Assembly: GCA_902767455.1 (NCBI GenBank)
Contig: CACXHH010000024.1
Coordinates: 1-19,070 of the forward strand
Direction of reading: 5' to 3'
DNA: 19,070 nt
Source: an uncultured Eubacteriales bacterium
Lineage (GTDB): Bacteria; Bacillota; Clostridia; Christensenellales; Borkfalkiaceae
This document shows, in pieces, positions 1-7,471 of the stretch. Every line of letters starts with the position of its first letter. The first letter of the stretch is position 1. The notes beneath the pieces are model-generated. The model saw nothing but the letters and a program-made list of their open reading frames with translations. It did no database searches and was not told where the DNA came from. The position numbers and the translations under genes are program-made.

Positions 1-98
1 TTATTTGCGTGACCGGAAAGTGCGGAGATAATTATCGTTTCGGGGCGGTAAAAAGCGGACGGATATATACAAAATAGGGATATGCCGCGTTTTGCGTC
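1..98. other. Left-edge intergenic sequence
   Basis: No gene could be supported here. A short + strand frame is open from base 3 to a stop at 75-77 and could be the tail of an upstream gene, but its product resembles nothing I recognise. A perfect 10-bp palindrome, GATAATTATC, lies at 27-36, about 63 bases upstream of the apbE -35 box. It could be an operator, but one palindrome of this size can arise by chance. Confidence 0.3.
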
Positions 99-127
99 TT
101 GACACGGGCTGTGTTGTGGAGTATAAT
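99..127 (+). promoter_or_regulatory. Consensus sigma-A promoter of the apbE-rnf operon
   Basis: The -35 box TTGACA (99-104) and the -10 box TATAAT (122-127) both match consensus perfectly and are separated by exactly 17 bp. Transcription would be expected to start near 133-135, about 50 nt upstream of the apbE start codon. No operator was recognised overlapping the boxes, so the sequence suggests strong, possibly constitutive, expression of the whole downstream operon. Confidence 0.85.
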
Positions 128-138
128 AAAATAAAAAT

Positions 139-158
139 AGGGGCATTCTGCCCTTTTT
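139..158 (+). other. Leader hairpin with a short T tract
   Basis: GGGC (141-144), loop ATTCT and GCCC (150-153) form a small GC stem that G140-T154 and A139-T155 can extend, followed by T residues to 158. It looks like a miniature terminator but begins only a few nucleotides after the predicted transcription start, too early for normal intrinsic termination. A 5'-end stabilising hairpin is the more likely role. Confidence 0.4.
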
Positions 159-182
159 CAGACTTTAAAGGCAGGTAATCGG

Positions 183-1304
183 ATGCGCGCATTGTTGAAA
201 AAAGTTGCGGCTTTTGCTTGTGTCACGGCGTCGGTCGCAACGGTTTACGGCTGTCATCTTGAAAAGAGCGAACAGCTGTATCTTAAAGACTTTTTCGGCG
301 CGCCCGTAACGCTCGTCATCTCGTCGGAACATTCTTCTTCCGCTCGCGACGGGCTCGTAGGCAGGATAAACTCCGAGTTTGAAAAGATAGAGTACGAACT
401 GTCCGTCGAAGGCGGCGGAAGCGTTTTCAGGTTCAACGCCGCAAGCGAAGGCGAACGCGTCGAGATAGACGGGATAGCGTATTCGGTTATGGAAAAGGCG
501 TTGTACTATTATCACGCGACCGGCGGAGCGTTCACTCCGTCCGCGTACAGGTTGACAGACCTATGGGGTTTTACTTCACGCTTTGCCGACGACGGGTACA
601 GCCCGAGCTACGTTTACGACAGAGAGCGGACGGACGGCGGTTTACCTTTGCCGAAAGAAGAGTATATCGCGGCGTTTCGCGAGCAGGCGCAAAGCCTTCC
701 CTACGAACTGATAACGGACGGCGGAAAGTTTTACGCCGTGAAACGCGGGGCGGCGGCGACCGTCAACGGCGTATCGTATAACTTTGAAGTAGACCTTTCG
801 GCAATAGCCAAGGGCTACGCGTGCGACGTTGCCGAAAGCCTTATTGAAGAAAGCGGAATAAAAGGCGCGTATATCTCGCTCGGCGGGAGCAGTATGTACC
901 TTTCGACAAAAGACGGAAAAGAGTGGTCGCTCGGCGTAGTCGACCCGACGAGCGATTTCCGCGTTAGTTTTGCCCGCGTTGCGGTTAAGGATAAGTTCGT
1001 CGCAACCAGCGGAACTTACGAAAACAGTTACATAACGGACGGAAAAGTTTATCACCATATAATAGACGCGTCCGTCGGCGCGCCCGCCGAAACGGACCTT
1101 GCTTCGGTAACGCTTATAGGAAACAGCGGAGCGGAAACTGACGCGCTCGCCACCGCGCTCGTCATTTACGGGCGGGAAAGGGCGCTCGAATATCTGAAAA
1201 ATTCAAACATGAACTTCGTTCTCGTAACGAACGATAACAAGGTGTATACCGACCTTGAAAACTTTACGCTTTTAAACGAAGCGTTTACGGTGGAGAAGCT
1301 ATGA
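183..1304 (+). CDS. apbE: FAD:protein FMN transferase, lipoprotein (ApbE)
   Basis: ApbE-family enzyme that moves FMN from FAD onto a Thr of exported flavoproteins, here most likely RnfG, four genes downstream. The 373-residue product starts with a short charged and hydrophobic signal ending in a lipobox (VYGC, Cys24), so it should be membrane-anchored outside the cell, where the flavinylated domain of RnfG also lies. Family landmarks are VDLSAIAKGYACD (203-215), VATSGTYENSY (273-283), YHHIID (290-295) and TDALATALVIYG (319-330). The usual HIIDPxTGxP motif reads HIIDASVGAP, a mild departure. The ATG follows a modest GGCAGG element. The stop overlaps the next start (ATGA), so the two genes are translationally coupled. 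Identity is firm; RnfG as substrate is inferred from context. Confidence 0.93.
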   Translation: MRALLKKVAAFACVTASVATVYGCHLEKSEQLYLKDFFGAPVTLVISSEHSSSARDGLVGRINSEFEKIEYELSVEGGGSVFRFNAASEGERVEIDGIAYSVMEKALYYYHATGGAFTPSAYRLTDLWGFTSRFADDGYSPSYVYDRERTDGGLPLPKEEYIAAFREQAQSLPYELITDGGKFYAVKRGAAATVNGVSYNFEVDLSAIAKGYACDVAESLIEESGIKGAYISLGGSSMYLSTKDGKEWSLGVVDPTSDFRVSFARVAVKDKFVATSGTYENSYITDGKVYHHIIDASVGAPAETDLASVTLIGNSGAETDALATALVIYGRERALEYLKNSNMNFVLVTNDNKVYTDLENFTLLNEAFTVEKL

Positions 1305-1720
1305 AAAGGGCGGAGAATTATCTTGGTAAAAAGCCTTTCCGTCCGCTCGATATTGCAGTTTACGCGCTTATATCCCTACTTATCGCCGCAAGCTTTGCGT
1401 TTTCGGGTAAAACTTCGGGTAAGGGTTTTGAAGTTTACGTTTCGGGAGAAAAGGTGCTCGAATATACCTTCGGCGGCGGTTATCTTGTCTACGGCGACCG
1501 CGTGACCGTTCAAAGCGACGGAACTTTCAGGATAACTTGCGATAACGGTTATAACGTTTTATCGGTGAACGATAAAGAGCGTGACGCGACTATCGTTTCC
1601 GCCGACTGCTCGGGCAAACATTGCGAAAGGATGAAGTTGTCGTCGGGAAGCATAATCTGTTCGCCGCACTCGCTCGTGATAAAGTTCGTCGATAAAATCG
1701 ACGATCCGTTGGTGGGGTGA
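1301..1720 (+). CDS. NusG domain II-containing membrane-anchored protein
   Basis: Small 139-residue protein with one N-terminal membrane segment (about 15-35, LDIAVYALISLLIAASFAFS) and an outward C-terminal domain of the NusG domain II type. Typical family features are visible: paired cysteines in DCSGKHCE (C103, C108) and IICSPHSLVIKF near the end (C120, H123). Such proteins are commonly encoded beside apbE and Rnf or other electron-transfer genes in Clostridia. Their biochemical role is not established, and they are not the transcription factor NusG. Translation starts within the apbE stop codon with a GGAG ribosome binding site. A link to assembly or redox state of the Rnf complex is a guess from context. 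Confidence 0.85.
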   Translation: MKRAENYLGKKPFRPLDIAVYALISLLIAASFAFSGKTSGKGFEVYVSGEKVLEYTFGGGYLVYGDRVTVQSDGTFRITCDNGYNVLSVNDKERDATIVSADCSGKHCERMKLSSGSIICSPHSLVIKFVDKIDDPLVG

Positions 1721-1724
1721 GCGT

Positions 1725-2246
1725 ATGACTAAAAGCAAAAAAGTGGCGATAATCGCCTTATTGACGGCTTTATCGCTTATATCGTTCATCTTGGAAAGCC
1801 TTTTGCCGCCGCTATTTATCCCCGGAGCGAAGATAGGGCTCGCTAATATTTTTACGATGCTTTGTCTTATTTGGTTCGGGCTTCCCGAAGCTTTGATAAC
1901 GCTTGCGGCGAAAATCTTGCTCGCGGCGGTTTTCGGCGGGTTTTCGCAGGTTTTATATTCTGCGCCCGCGGGGCTTATATCGCTTCTTGTCGCGTTCGTA
2001 TTCGTAAGATTTCTGCCCGATAAAATAAGTATTTGCGCCGTGTGCGCGCTTTCGGCGGTGATTCATAACCTTACGCAACTTGCCGTTTTCGGCATGGTTA
2101 CGCAAGCAAGCGTTATTTATTACGCGCCATATCTTGCGATAGCGGGGGCTTTGGCGGGTACGATTACGGGGCTTGCCGCGTTCTTCGTTTTAAAACGCCG
2201 CGAACATATTCAAAAACTCAACGAAAAAGACGTTGAAAACGCTTAA
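1725..2246 (+). CDS. Gx transporter family membrane protein
   Basis: A 173-residue integral membrane protein with about five hydrophobic segments, starting at MTKSKKVAIIALLTALSLIS and ending in a charged cytoplasmic tail. The motif PGAKIGLANIFTMLCLIWFG (33-52) is characteristic of the Gx transporter family, often annotated as heptaprenyl diphosphate synthase component I, a label that probably misleads. The fold resembles ECF transporter substrate-binding S components, which suggests uptake of a small molecule. In Clostridia it regularly sits between a NusG domain II gene and rnf genes. The start is supported by a GGTGGGGTGAG element four bases after the previous stop. Import of a flavin or quinone-like precursor would suit the context, but nothing in the sequence shows the substrate. 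Confidence 0.82.
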   Translation: MTKSKKVAIIALLTALSLISFILESLLPPLFIPGAKIGLANIFTMLCLIWFGLPEALITLAAKILLAAVFGGFSQVLYSAPAGLISLLVAFVFVRFLPDKISICAVCALSAVIHNLTQLAVFGMVTQASVIYYAPYLAIAGALAGTITGLAAFFVLKRREHIQKLNEKDVENA

Positions 2247-2324
2247 AACCATCATAAAAAACAGTCGAAAATCGGCTTTTTCCGCCGCGTTACGCGCGGT
2301 AAAAAACAAAAGGAGATAATAGCC
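2247..2324 (+). other. Intercistronic gap with hairpins upstream of rnfC
   Basis: This gap splits the accessory genes from the rnf genes. It contains a GC stem CCGCG / CGCGG (2285-2299, loop TTACG) and, just upstream, a weaker A/T stem GAAAA / TTTTC. Neither is followed by a T tract, so termination is unlikely. They could be an RNA-processing or stability element that sets different levels for the two halves of the operon. Confidence 0.35.
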
Positions 2325-3629
2325 TTGCCAGTATTATCAAAGTCAACCTTCAAAGGCGGCGTGCACGTTCCTGATATGAAGGCTTTATCGAGCGGCAGCG
2401 CGATTGAAGTTATGCCTGCGCCCGAGAGAGTGTTTATTTCCGTGCAACAGCATATCGGAAAACCCGCCGTGCCCGTAGTTTCCGAAGGCGACGCAGTTAA
2501 AAAAGGTCAGCTTATAGCAAGTCAGGACGGCTTTATCAGCGCGAACGTGTATTCGAGCGTTTCGGGCGAAGTCGAAGCCGTAAAAAAACTTGCCACTAAC
2601 GCTGGTATGCAGACGTTTATCGTCGTAAAGAACGATTTTAAAGACGAAGAAGTCCTTCTCGACGAGATAGACGATAGCGACGGCGCGGCTATCGCCAAAC
2701 GCGTGGGCGAAGCGGGTATCGTAGGGCTCGGCGGAGCGGGTTTTCCGACCTTCGTCAAGATCACGCCAAAGGAAAAGATAGACGTTTTGCTTATCAACGC
2801 CGCGGAGTGCGAGCCATATCTTACGTGCGACCACAGGGTGCTTATCGAATACACCGAGCAGTTCGTCGAAGGCGCAAGGCTTGCATCCAAAGCGCTCGGC
2901 GGCGCGAAGATATTCGTCGGAGTCGAAGACAACAAGCCCGACGTTATCGAAAAGCTTTCGTCGTTCGACGACCTTAACGTCGTTCCGCTCAAAAAGAAAT
3001 ATCCGCAAGGCGGCGAAAAACAGCTCATATTCGCCGTGACGGGCAGAAAAGTCGGAATAGGCAAACTGCCCGCGTCAACGGGCGTGTGCGTTCTTAACGT
3101 TCAGACTGCGCGCGCGATATATAAAGCGATAAAAGAGCGCCGTCCGCTGTACGAAAGGGTTATGACGGTAACGGGCAAAGGCGTAAAAACGCCGAAAAAC
3201 CTTCTCGTGGCGAACGGAACGCCGTACACGGAAATACTTGCCTTTTGCGGCGGAATGACCGACGACGCGATAAAAGCTGTTGCCGGCGGGCCGATGATGG
3301 GTAAAGTTTTGCCGTTCGTCAACGGCTACGCGAAAAAAACCGATTCGGGACTTTTAATACTTACCGATAAGGAAGCCAACGTGCGCGAGCCTTCGGCGTG
3401 CATCAACTGTTCGCGTTGCGCCAAGGCATGCCCGATGAAGCTTATGCCTATGTACATAGACCTGTTCACGCTCGAACAAAAATACGAGCGCGCGGGCGAA
3501 TACGGCGCGATGAACTGCATAGAGTGCGGCGCGTGCGCTTACGTGTGTCCCGCAAAACGCGATCTCGTCGGAAGTATTCAGTATTGCAAGAAAAAACTGC
3601 GTGAAATAAGCGCGCAAGGGGGCAAATAA
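2325..3629 (+). CDS. rnfC: Rnf complex subunit RnfC (NADH-binding, Fe-S)
   Basis: Peripheral cytoplasmic subunit of the ferredoxin:NAD+ oxidoreductase; it carries FMN and exchanges electrons with NAD(H). The 434-residue length is typical of clostridial RnfC. Visible features are the N-terminal barrel-sandwich region (about 10-100), the glycine-rich nucleotide loop GIVGLGGAGFPTFVK (131-145), the LLINAAECEPYLTCDHR block (155-171), and two [4Fe-4S] motifs: C359, C362, C365, C369 and C398, C401, C404, C408. The start is TTG at 2325, chosen because AGGAG (2311-2315) sits 9 nt upstream and PVLSKSTFKGGVHVP is the usual N-terminus. The stop overlaps the rnfD ATG by one base. Confidence 0.95.
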   Translation: MPVLSKSTFKGGVHVPDMKALSSGSAIEVMPAPERVFISVQQHIGKPAVPVVSEGDAVKKGQLIASQDGFISANVYSSVSGEVEAVKKLATNAGMQTFIVVKNDFKDEEVLLDEIDDSDGAAIAKRVGEAGIVGLGGAGFPTFVKITPKEKIDVLLINAAECEPYLTCDHRVLIEYTEQFVEGARLASKALGGAKIFVGVEDNKPDVIEKLSSFDDLNVVPLKKKYPQGGEKQLIFAVTGRKVGIGKLPASTGVCVLNVQTARAIYKAIKERRPLYERVMTVTGKGVKTPKNLLVANGTPYTEILAFCGGMTDDAIKAVAGGPMMGKVLPFVNGYAKKTDSGLLILTDKEANVREPSACINCSRCAKACPMKLMPMYIDLFTLEQKYERAGEYGAMNCIECGACAYVCPAKRDLVGSIQYCKKKLREISAQGGK

Positions 3630-4588
3630 TGGAAAGATTGATCATATCCAACACCCCGCACGTGCGCGGTAACGCTTCAACGCGCCGCATAATGATAGAC
3701 GTTCTTATCGCTTTATCTCCCGCCGCCGTCGCAGGTGTAGTCTTTTTCGGCTGGCGCGCGGCGCTCGTTATGGCGATAGCGCTCCTATCGTCCGTCGGAA
3801 CGGAAGTTTTGTACAGACTTTTCGTCAAAAAGGAAGATATCAAGCGCATAACGGCTACTTACGATTTCACTTCGACGGTGACGGGTTTGCTTCTCGGTTT
3901 AAATCTCGGCTCGCAGTCGCCTTGGTACGCGCCGCTTCTCGGCGGAATATTTGCCGTAGGCGTCGTCAAAATGCTGTTCGGCGGCACGGGTAAGAACTTC
4001 GTAAACCCCGCCATCGCGGGAAGAGTATTTCTGATGATGAGCTTCGGCACGGCGGTAAGCGGCGGTTGGCTTGCTCCGTCTATCGGCGCTATAGCGCCTT
4101 CCGAAAGCGCGGTACCTTCGCTCGTCGACCTTCTCATCGGAACGGGTATAGCCGGCAGTATCGGCGAAACGAGCAAGCTTTGCCTTCTTGCGGGCGGCGC
4201 GTATCTCGTTATCCGCGGCGTTATCGACTGGAAATATCCTACGATTTATATTTTGGTCGCGGGGCTTACGCTTTCGCTTTATAAACTCGACTTTTCTATC
4301 TTTTTGCCGTCGATACTCTCGGGCGGACTTATGCTCGGAGCTATCTTTATGGCGACCGACTACGTCACCACGCCCAACACCATGCTCGGAAATATCGTGT
4401 ATTTTGCCGTTCTCGGCGTTCTCACGGGGCTGTTCCGCGGGATAACGGGCGGCGAATCGGTTTCTTACTGCATACTTTTGATGAATATCACCGTTCCGCT
4501 TATCGACAGATTTATCGCGCCCAAGCCCTTCGGCTACGTCAAGCCCGAAAAGAAGGCGAAAGCCGCAAAGGAGGGCAACAATGGCTAA
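3629..4588 (+). CDS. rnfD: Rnf complex subunit RnfD (membrane)
   Basis: Integral membrane subunit homologous to NqrB; part of the ion- and electron-conducting core. The 319 residues start MERLIISNTPHVRGNASTRR and include many membrane segments, the GGTGKNFVNPAIAGRVFL motif (about 112-129) and GSIGETSKL. Oddity: the region between the GGW after the VFLMM helix and LVDLLIG, where RnfD/NqrB proteins normally carry a (S/T)GAT-type FMN acceptor site, reads APSIGAIAPSESAVPS. There is no GAT triplet anywhere in the protein, so covalent FMN on this subunit is doubtful. The start codon overlaps the rnfC stop (TAATG) and the end overlaps rnfG by 8 bases. Confidence 0.94.
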   Translation: MERLIISNTPHVRGNASTRRIMIDVLIALSPAAVAGVVFFGWRAALVMAIALLSSVGTEVLYRLFVKKEDIKRITATYDFTSTVTGLLLGLNLGSQSPWYAPLLGGIFAVGVVKMLFGGTGKNFVNPAIAGRVFLMMSFGTAVSGGWLAPSIGAIAPSESAVPSLVDLLIGTGIAGSIGETSKLCLLAGGAYLVIRGVIDWKYPTIYILVAGLTLSLYKLDFSIFLPSILSGGLMLGAIFMATDYVTTPNTMLGNIVYFAVLGVLTGLFRGITGGESVSYCILLMNITVPLIDRFIAPKPFGYVKPEKKAKAAKEGNNG

Positions 4589-5237
4589 AAAAGAAAGCAC
4601 TTTGCGTTGCGTGGCAACGCTTACCGTGATTGCCGTCGTGTGCGCGCTCATGCTGTCCGTACTCAACTTCCTTTTATACGTCGAAGCGGGCGCCGACGAT
4701 CTCGTCGGGGTGTACCCCAAACTCGACGGTTACGTCTGGTCGGTAGAAGAAACGGCGCAGGGCGACTACGGCGCGGGCGGAAAAATTTCCGTCGTGGCTC
4801 TCGGTAAAAAGGATGGCGCCGAGGACTATATCGGCGTTATCGTAAACACCGAAAAGAACGGAAAACTCAACCCATCGACTTACGCCATGTTCTTCAATAA
4901 ATCGACCGATACGCTCGAATACGCCGCTTTTATCACCGAAGGCGCCACGGGCGGATTCGACTGGAAATACGCCGAAGCTCACGCGGGCGGCGACGACGTT
5001 TCGACGGGCGCCACGGCTTTGACGGCGCTACTTAGCGACGAAAACGCAACCGAAGGCGCGAAGCTCAAAACGTGGTTGCAACTCGTGAACGTGAAGATAA
5101 CTTCCGAAAGCGTGCTCGACTTTACTTCCGATATCCCGAAAACGGGCGCTACCCGTACGGTCACGGCAACTTACAACGCCTTCAACATGGCGGCGCGCTA
5201 CTACTATAACGTTTACGTAAAGGGGGTAAAAAGCTGA
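4581..5237 (+). CDS. rnfG: Rnf complex subunit RnfG (FMN-binding)
   Basis: Single-span membrane subunit with an extracytoplasmic FMN-binding domain. The 218-residue product has an N-terminal membrane helix (about 10-33) followed by the FMN-binding domain. The flavinylation motif Dxx(S/T)GA(S/T) is present as DVSTGAT (139-145); by family rules Thr145 would carry FMN through a phosphoester bond installed by ApbE, encoded at the head of this operon. A very strong ribosome binding site, AAGGAGG (4568-4574), precedes the ATG, and the gene overlaps the 3' end of rnfD by 8 bases. The stop shares one base with the rnfE start. Confidence 0.94.
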   Translation: MAKKESTLRCVATLTVIAVVCALMLSVLNFLLYVEAGADDLVGVYPKLDGYVWSVEETAQGDYGAGGKISVVALGKKDGAEDYIGVIVNTEKNGKLNPSTYAMFFNKSTDTLEYAAFITEGATGGFDWKYAEAHAGGDDVSTGATALTALLSDENATEGAKLKTWLQLVNVKITSESVLDFTSDIPKTGATRTVTATYNAFNMAARYYYNVYVKGVKS

Positions 5238-5887
5238 TGAGAGCAAAAGATATTGCCCTTGACGGGCTTTTCAGGCAAAACCCTACTTTAAAACTCGTGC
5301 TCGGCACCTGCCCGACGCTTGCGCTTACCACGCTCGCCATGAACGGAATAGGCATGGGGCTTGCCGTAACCTTCGTTTTAACGTGCAGTAACGTCATCAT
5401 CTCTCTTCTTCGCAACGTAATTCCGCAAAAAGTGCGTATCCCCGCCTATATACTCATTATCGCCACTTTCGTTACGATAATAAGAATGCTTCTCAACAAG
5501 TTTTTACCCGATATTTCGGCGTCGCTCGGAACGTATCTTCCGCTTATCGTCGTCAACTGTATTATTCTCGGCAGAGCCGAAGCCTTCGCGAGCAAAAATC
5601 CCGTGGGCGCGGCGTGTCTTGACGGGATATTCATGGGGCTCGGGTTCATGGCGGCGCTGACGCTTATGGGCGCTTTCCGTGAAATACTCGGCAGCGGCTC
5701 GGTATTCGGAGTAAAGCTCTGGGATTTCTCGATAGGATTTTTCACCCAGCCTGCGGGCGCGCTGTTTACTTACGCAATGTTCATCGCCGTCTACTCGATG
5801 ATATATTCAGCCGTCGTCGCTAGAAAGAAAAAGTCGGCTGATACTTCGGAAGATAGATCTGAAAAGGGGGTGACGGCAGATGTTTAA
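5237..5887 (+). CDS. rnfE: Rnf complex subunit RnfE (membrane)
   Basis: Integral membrane subunit, paralogous to RnfA and homologous to NqrD. RnfA and RnfE form an inverted pair that binds a buried [2Fe-2S] cluster. The expected cysteines are present as LGTCPTLA (C25) and VVNCIILGRAEAFA (C108). About six membrane helices are visible across 216 residues, and the family signature GLGFMAALTLMGAFREILGSG follows the second half. The ATG overlaps the rnfG stop (TGATG), with AGGGGG 10 nt upstream. The C-terminus has a charged tail, and its last 8 bases overlap rnfA. Confidence 0.94.
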   Translation: MRAKDIALDGLFRQNPTLKLVLGTCPTLALTTLAMNGIGMGLAVTFVLTCSNVIISLLRNVIPQKVRIPAYILIIATFVTIIRMLLNKFLPDISASLGTYLPLIVVNCIILGRAEAFASKNPVGAACLDGIFMGLGFMAALTLMGAFREILGSGSVFGVKLWDFSIGFFTQPAGALFTYAMFIAVYSMIYSAVVARKKKSADTSEDRSEKGVTADV

Positions 5888-6452
5888 AATGATACCCGCC
5901 ATAATATTTGCGGCTATGCTGTCGCAGAACTTTATTCTCGTACAGTTTCTCGGTATCTGCCCGTTTTTAGGCGTTTCCAAAAACACCAAAAGCGCTTTCG
6001 GAATGGGTATGGCGGTGACCGCCGTAATGTTCATCGCAACGCTTATAACTTACCCGCTGTATACTTATCTTTTAAAGCCGCTCGGTTTCGATTATATGGA
6101 GATAATCGTGTTTATCTTCGTTATCGCTTCGCTCGTTCAGGTCATTGAGATAATTCTCAAAAAGACTTCCAAATCGCTCTACGAAGCGATGGGTATTTAT
6201 TTGCCGCTAATCACGACCAACTGCGCCGTTTTAGGCGTTACCGAACTCGTTCTGACGAGCGAACTCGTCGTCACCATGCTCGACGCATGCGCTTACGGGC
6301 TGTTCGGCGGGCTCGGGTTTACTCTCGCGATAGTTCTTATGAGCGGAATGCGTGAAAAGCTCGACACGGTTAAGGTACCCAAGGCTTTTGAAGGATTCCC
6401 TATAACCATGCTTCTCGCGTGCTTTATGGCGATGGCTTTTTCAATGTTTTAA
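5880..6452 (+). CDS. rnfA: Rnf complex subunit RnfA (membrane)
   Basis: Integral membrane subunit homologous to NqrE, partner of RnfE. It has 190 residues, the usual length, and six membrane helices. The cluster-binding cysteines lie in LGICPFLG (C27) and TTNCAVLG (C115), matching those of RnfE. FGGLGFTLAIVLMSGMREKL is the corresponding second-half signature. Translation starts inside the end of rnfE with an AAAAGGGGGTGA element upstream. This is the last of the tightly overlapped rnf genes; rnfB follows after a 77-base gap. Confidence 0.95.
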   Translation: MFKMIPAIIFAAMLSQNFILVQFLGICPFLGVSKNTKSAFGMGMAVTAVMFIATLITYPLYTYLLKPLGFDYMEIIVFIFVIASLVQVIEIILKKTSKSLYEAMGIYLPLITTNCAVLGVTELVLTSELVVTMLDACAYGLFGGLGFTLAIVLMSGMREKLDTVKVPKAFEGFPITMLLACFMAMAFSMF

Positions 6453-6529
6453 GCTTTTAGTACGGCTCGTCGGATTTTACTTTTCCGCCAGAAAAGGTTT
6501 TGAAACTTTAAAAATAATCGGAGTTTATT
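6453..6529 (+). other. rnfA-rnfB gap with an A/T-rich hairpin
   Basis: The stem CTTTTC (6480-6485) / GAAAAG (6491-6496), loop CGCCA, is followed by GTTTTG. It is a weak terminator-like or processing structure that could reduce or uncouple rnfB expression. No promoter was recognised in the gap. A GGAG ribosome binding site for rnfB lies at its right end. Confidence 0.3.
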
Positions 6530-7384
6530 ATGTACAATTTACTTGACGCTCAACTTACGCCCGTCGCGCACGTATTGATAGTCGTGGGCATAATGCTCGT
6601 TATCGCGCTCGTGTTCGGGTTTTTGATAATGGTCGTTTCAAAGAAATTCGCCGTCGACGTGGACGAACGCGAAGAAACCGTTTTAGGCTGTCTTGCGGGC
6701 GCTAACTGCGGCGGGTGCGGAAAGGCGGGCTGCGCGGCGCTTGCGCATTCGCTCGTTGAAGGCAAGGGCGAAATAGACGATTGCCCCGTCACCGACAAGA
6801 AAAACAAATTAAAAATAGCCGAAATACTCGGCGTCGACTACGCGGGCGGCGGCGAATTTATCTACGTCGTAAACTGCGGCGGCGGTATCAACGCCAAGGA
6901 CAGAAACGATTATCTCGGCGAGTCCGGCTGCGTTCGGCAGAGTATGGTGTCGGGCGGAAGAAAATTCTGCTCAACGGCGTGCCTTGGTGACGGAAGCTGC
7001 GTTTCCGTGTGCGATAACGACGCCGTTTCGGTAATAGACGGGGTTGCGTATATCGATACCGACAAGTGCATAAAGTGCGGGAAATGCGCTCGCACCTGCC
7101 CGAAAACGCTTATAACCAAGATACCCGCAAGCGCCGTCGTTTACGTTAAGTGTTCGACCAAATGCCGCGGTAAAGAAGTTATGGACGCATGCGCGAAAGG
7201 CTGTATCGGTTGCGGTATCTGCGCTAAAAACTGCGCTCAAAAGGCTATAACCATGGTAGATAATTTACCGCGCGTCGACTACTCGAAATGCGTCGGGTGC
7301 GGGTACTGCGTCGAAAAGTGCCCGAGAAAGGTGTTCCACTTCGTCGACAGAACGCGCGACGAGAACAGGGATAAAAAGGGCTGA
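6530..7384 (+). CDS. rnfB: Rnf complex subunit RnfB (ferredoxin-type Fe-S)
   Basis: Membrane-anchored cytoplasmic Fe-S subunit that accepts electrons from reduced ferredoxin. It has 284 residues: one N-terminal membrane helix (about 12-36), the 4Fe-4S domain with C60, C63, C68 and C85 (ANCGGCGKAGC), then a cysteine-rich ferredoxin part. Clusters in that part are CSTACLGDGSCVSVC (147-161), CIKCGKCARTCP (180-191), CIGCGICAKNCA (225-236) and CVGCGYCVEKCP (254-265). Enough cysteines are present for several further [4Fe-4S] clusters, as in other clostridial RnfB proteins. A GGAG ribosome binding site precedes the ATG. Confidence 0.95.
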   Translation: MYNLLDAQLTPVAHVLIVVGIMLVIALVFGFLIMVVSKKFAVDVDEREETVLGCLAGANCGGCGKAGCAALAHSLVEGKGEIDDCPVTDKKNKLKIAEILGVDYAGGGEFIYVVNCGGGINAKDRNDYLGESGCVRQSMVSGGRKFCSTACLGDGSCVSVCDNDAVSVIDGVAYIDTDKCIKCGKCARTCPKTLITKIPASAVVYVKCSTKCRGKEVMDACAKGCIGCGICAKNCAQKAITMVDNLPRVDYSKCVGCGYCVEKCPRKVFHFVDRTRDENRDKKG

Positions 7385-7471
7385 ACTTTTTCGCCGCGCT
7401 TCGCGGCGGATATCGTACATAAAACCGTATCGTTGTAGCAATATCGGATATAATAACTAAAGAAGGTGCGT
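7385..7471 (+). other. rnfB-patatin gap with a GC hairpin
   Basis: A perfect 7-bp stem, CGCCGCG / CGCGGCG (7392-7408, loop CTT), stands right after rnfB, but the T tract lies before the stem and not after it. A TATAAT at 7449-7454 resembles a -10 box but has no -35 partner at the proper distance. The following gene may therefore be read through from the rnf operon. Confidence 0.35.

Noticed and set aside
128..182. FMN riboswitch controlling apbE.
   Set aside because: The predicted leader of about 50 nt is far too short for the RFN element and lacks its conserved blocks.
1..192. Minus-strand 63-codon frame at the left edge as a gene.
   Set aside because: It overlaps the apbE promoter, has no ribosome binding site and its product resembles no known family.
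7392..7408. GC hairpin after rnfB as an intrinsic terminator.
   Set aside because: The T tract precedes the stem and is absent after it, on either strand.
7449..7454. TATAAT upstream of the patatin gene as a promoter.
   Set aside because: No acceptable -35 box lies 16-18 bp upstream and there is no extended -10 TG; kept only as a note.
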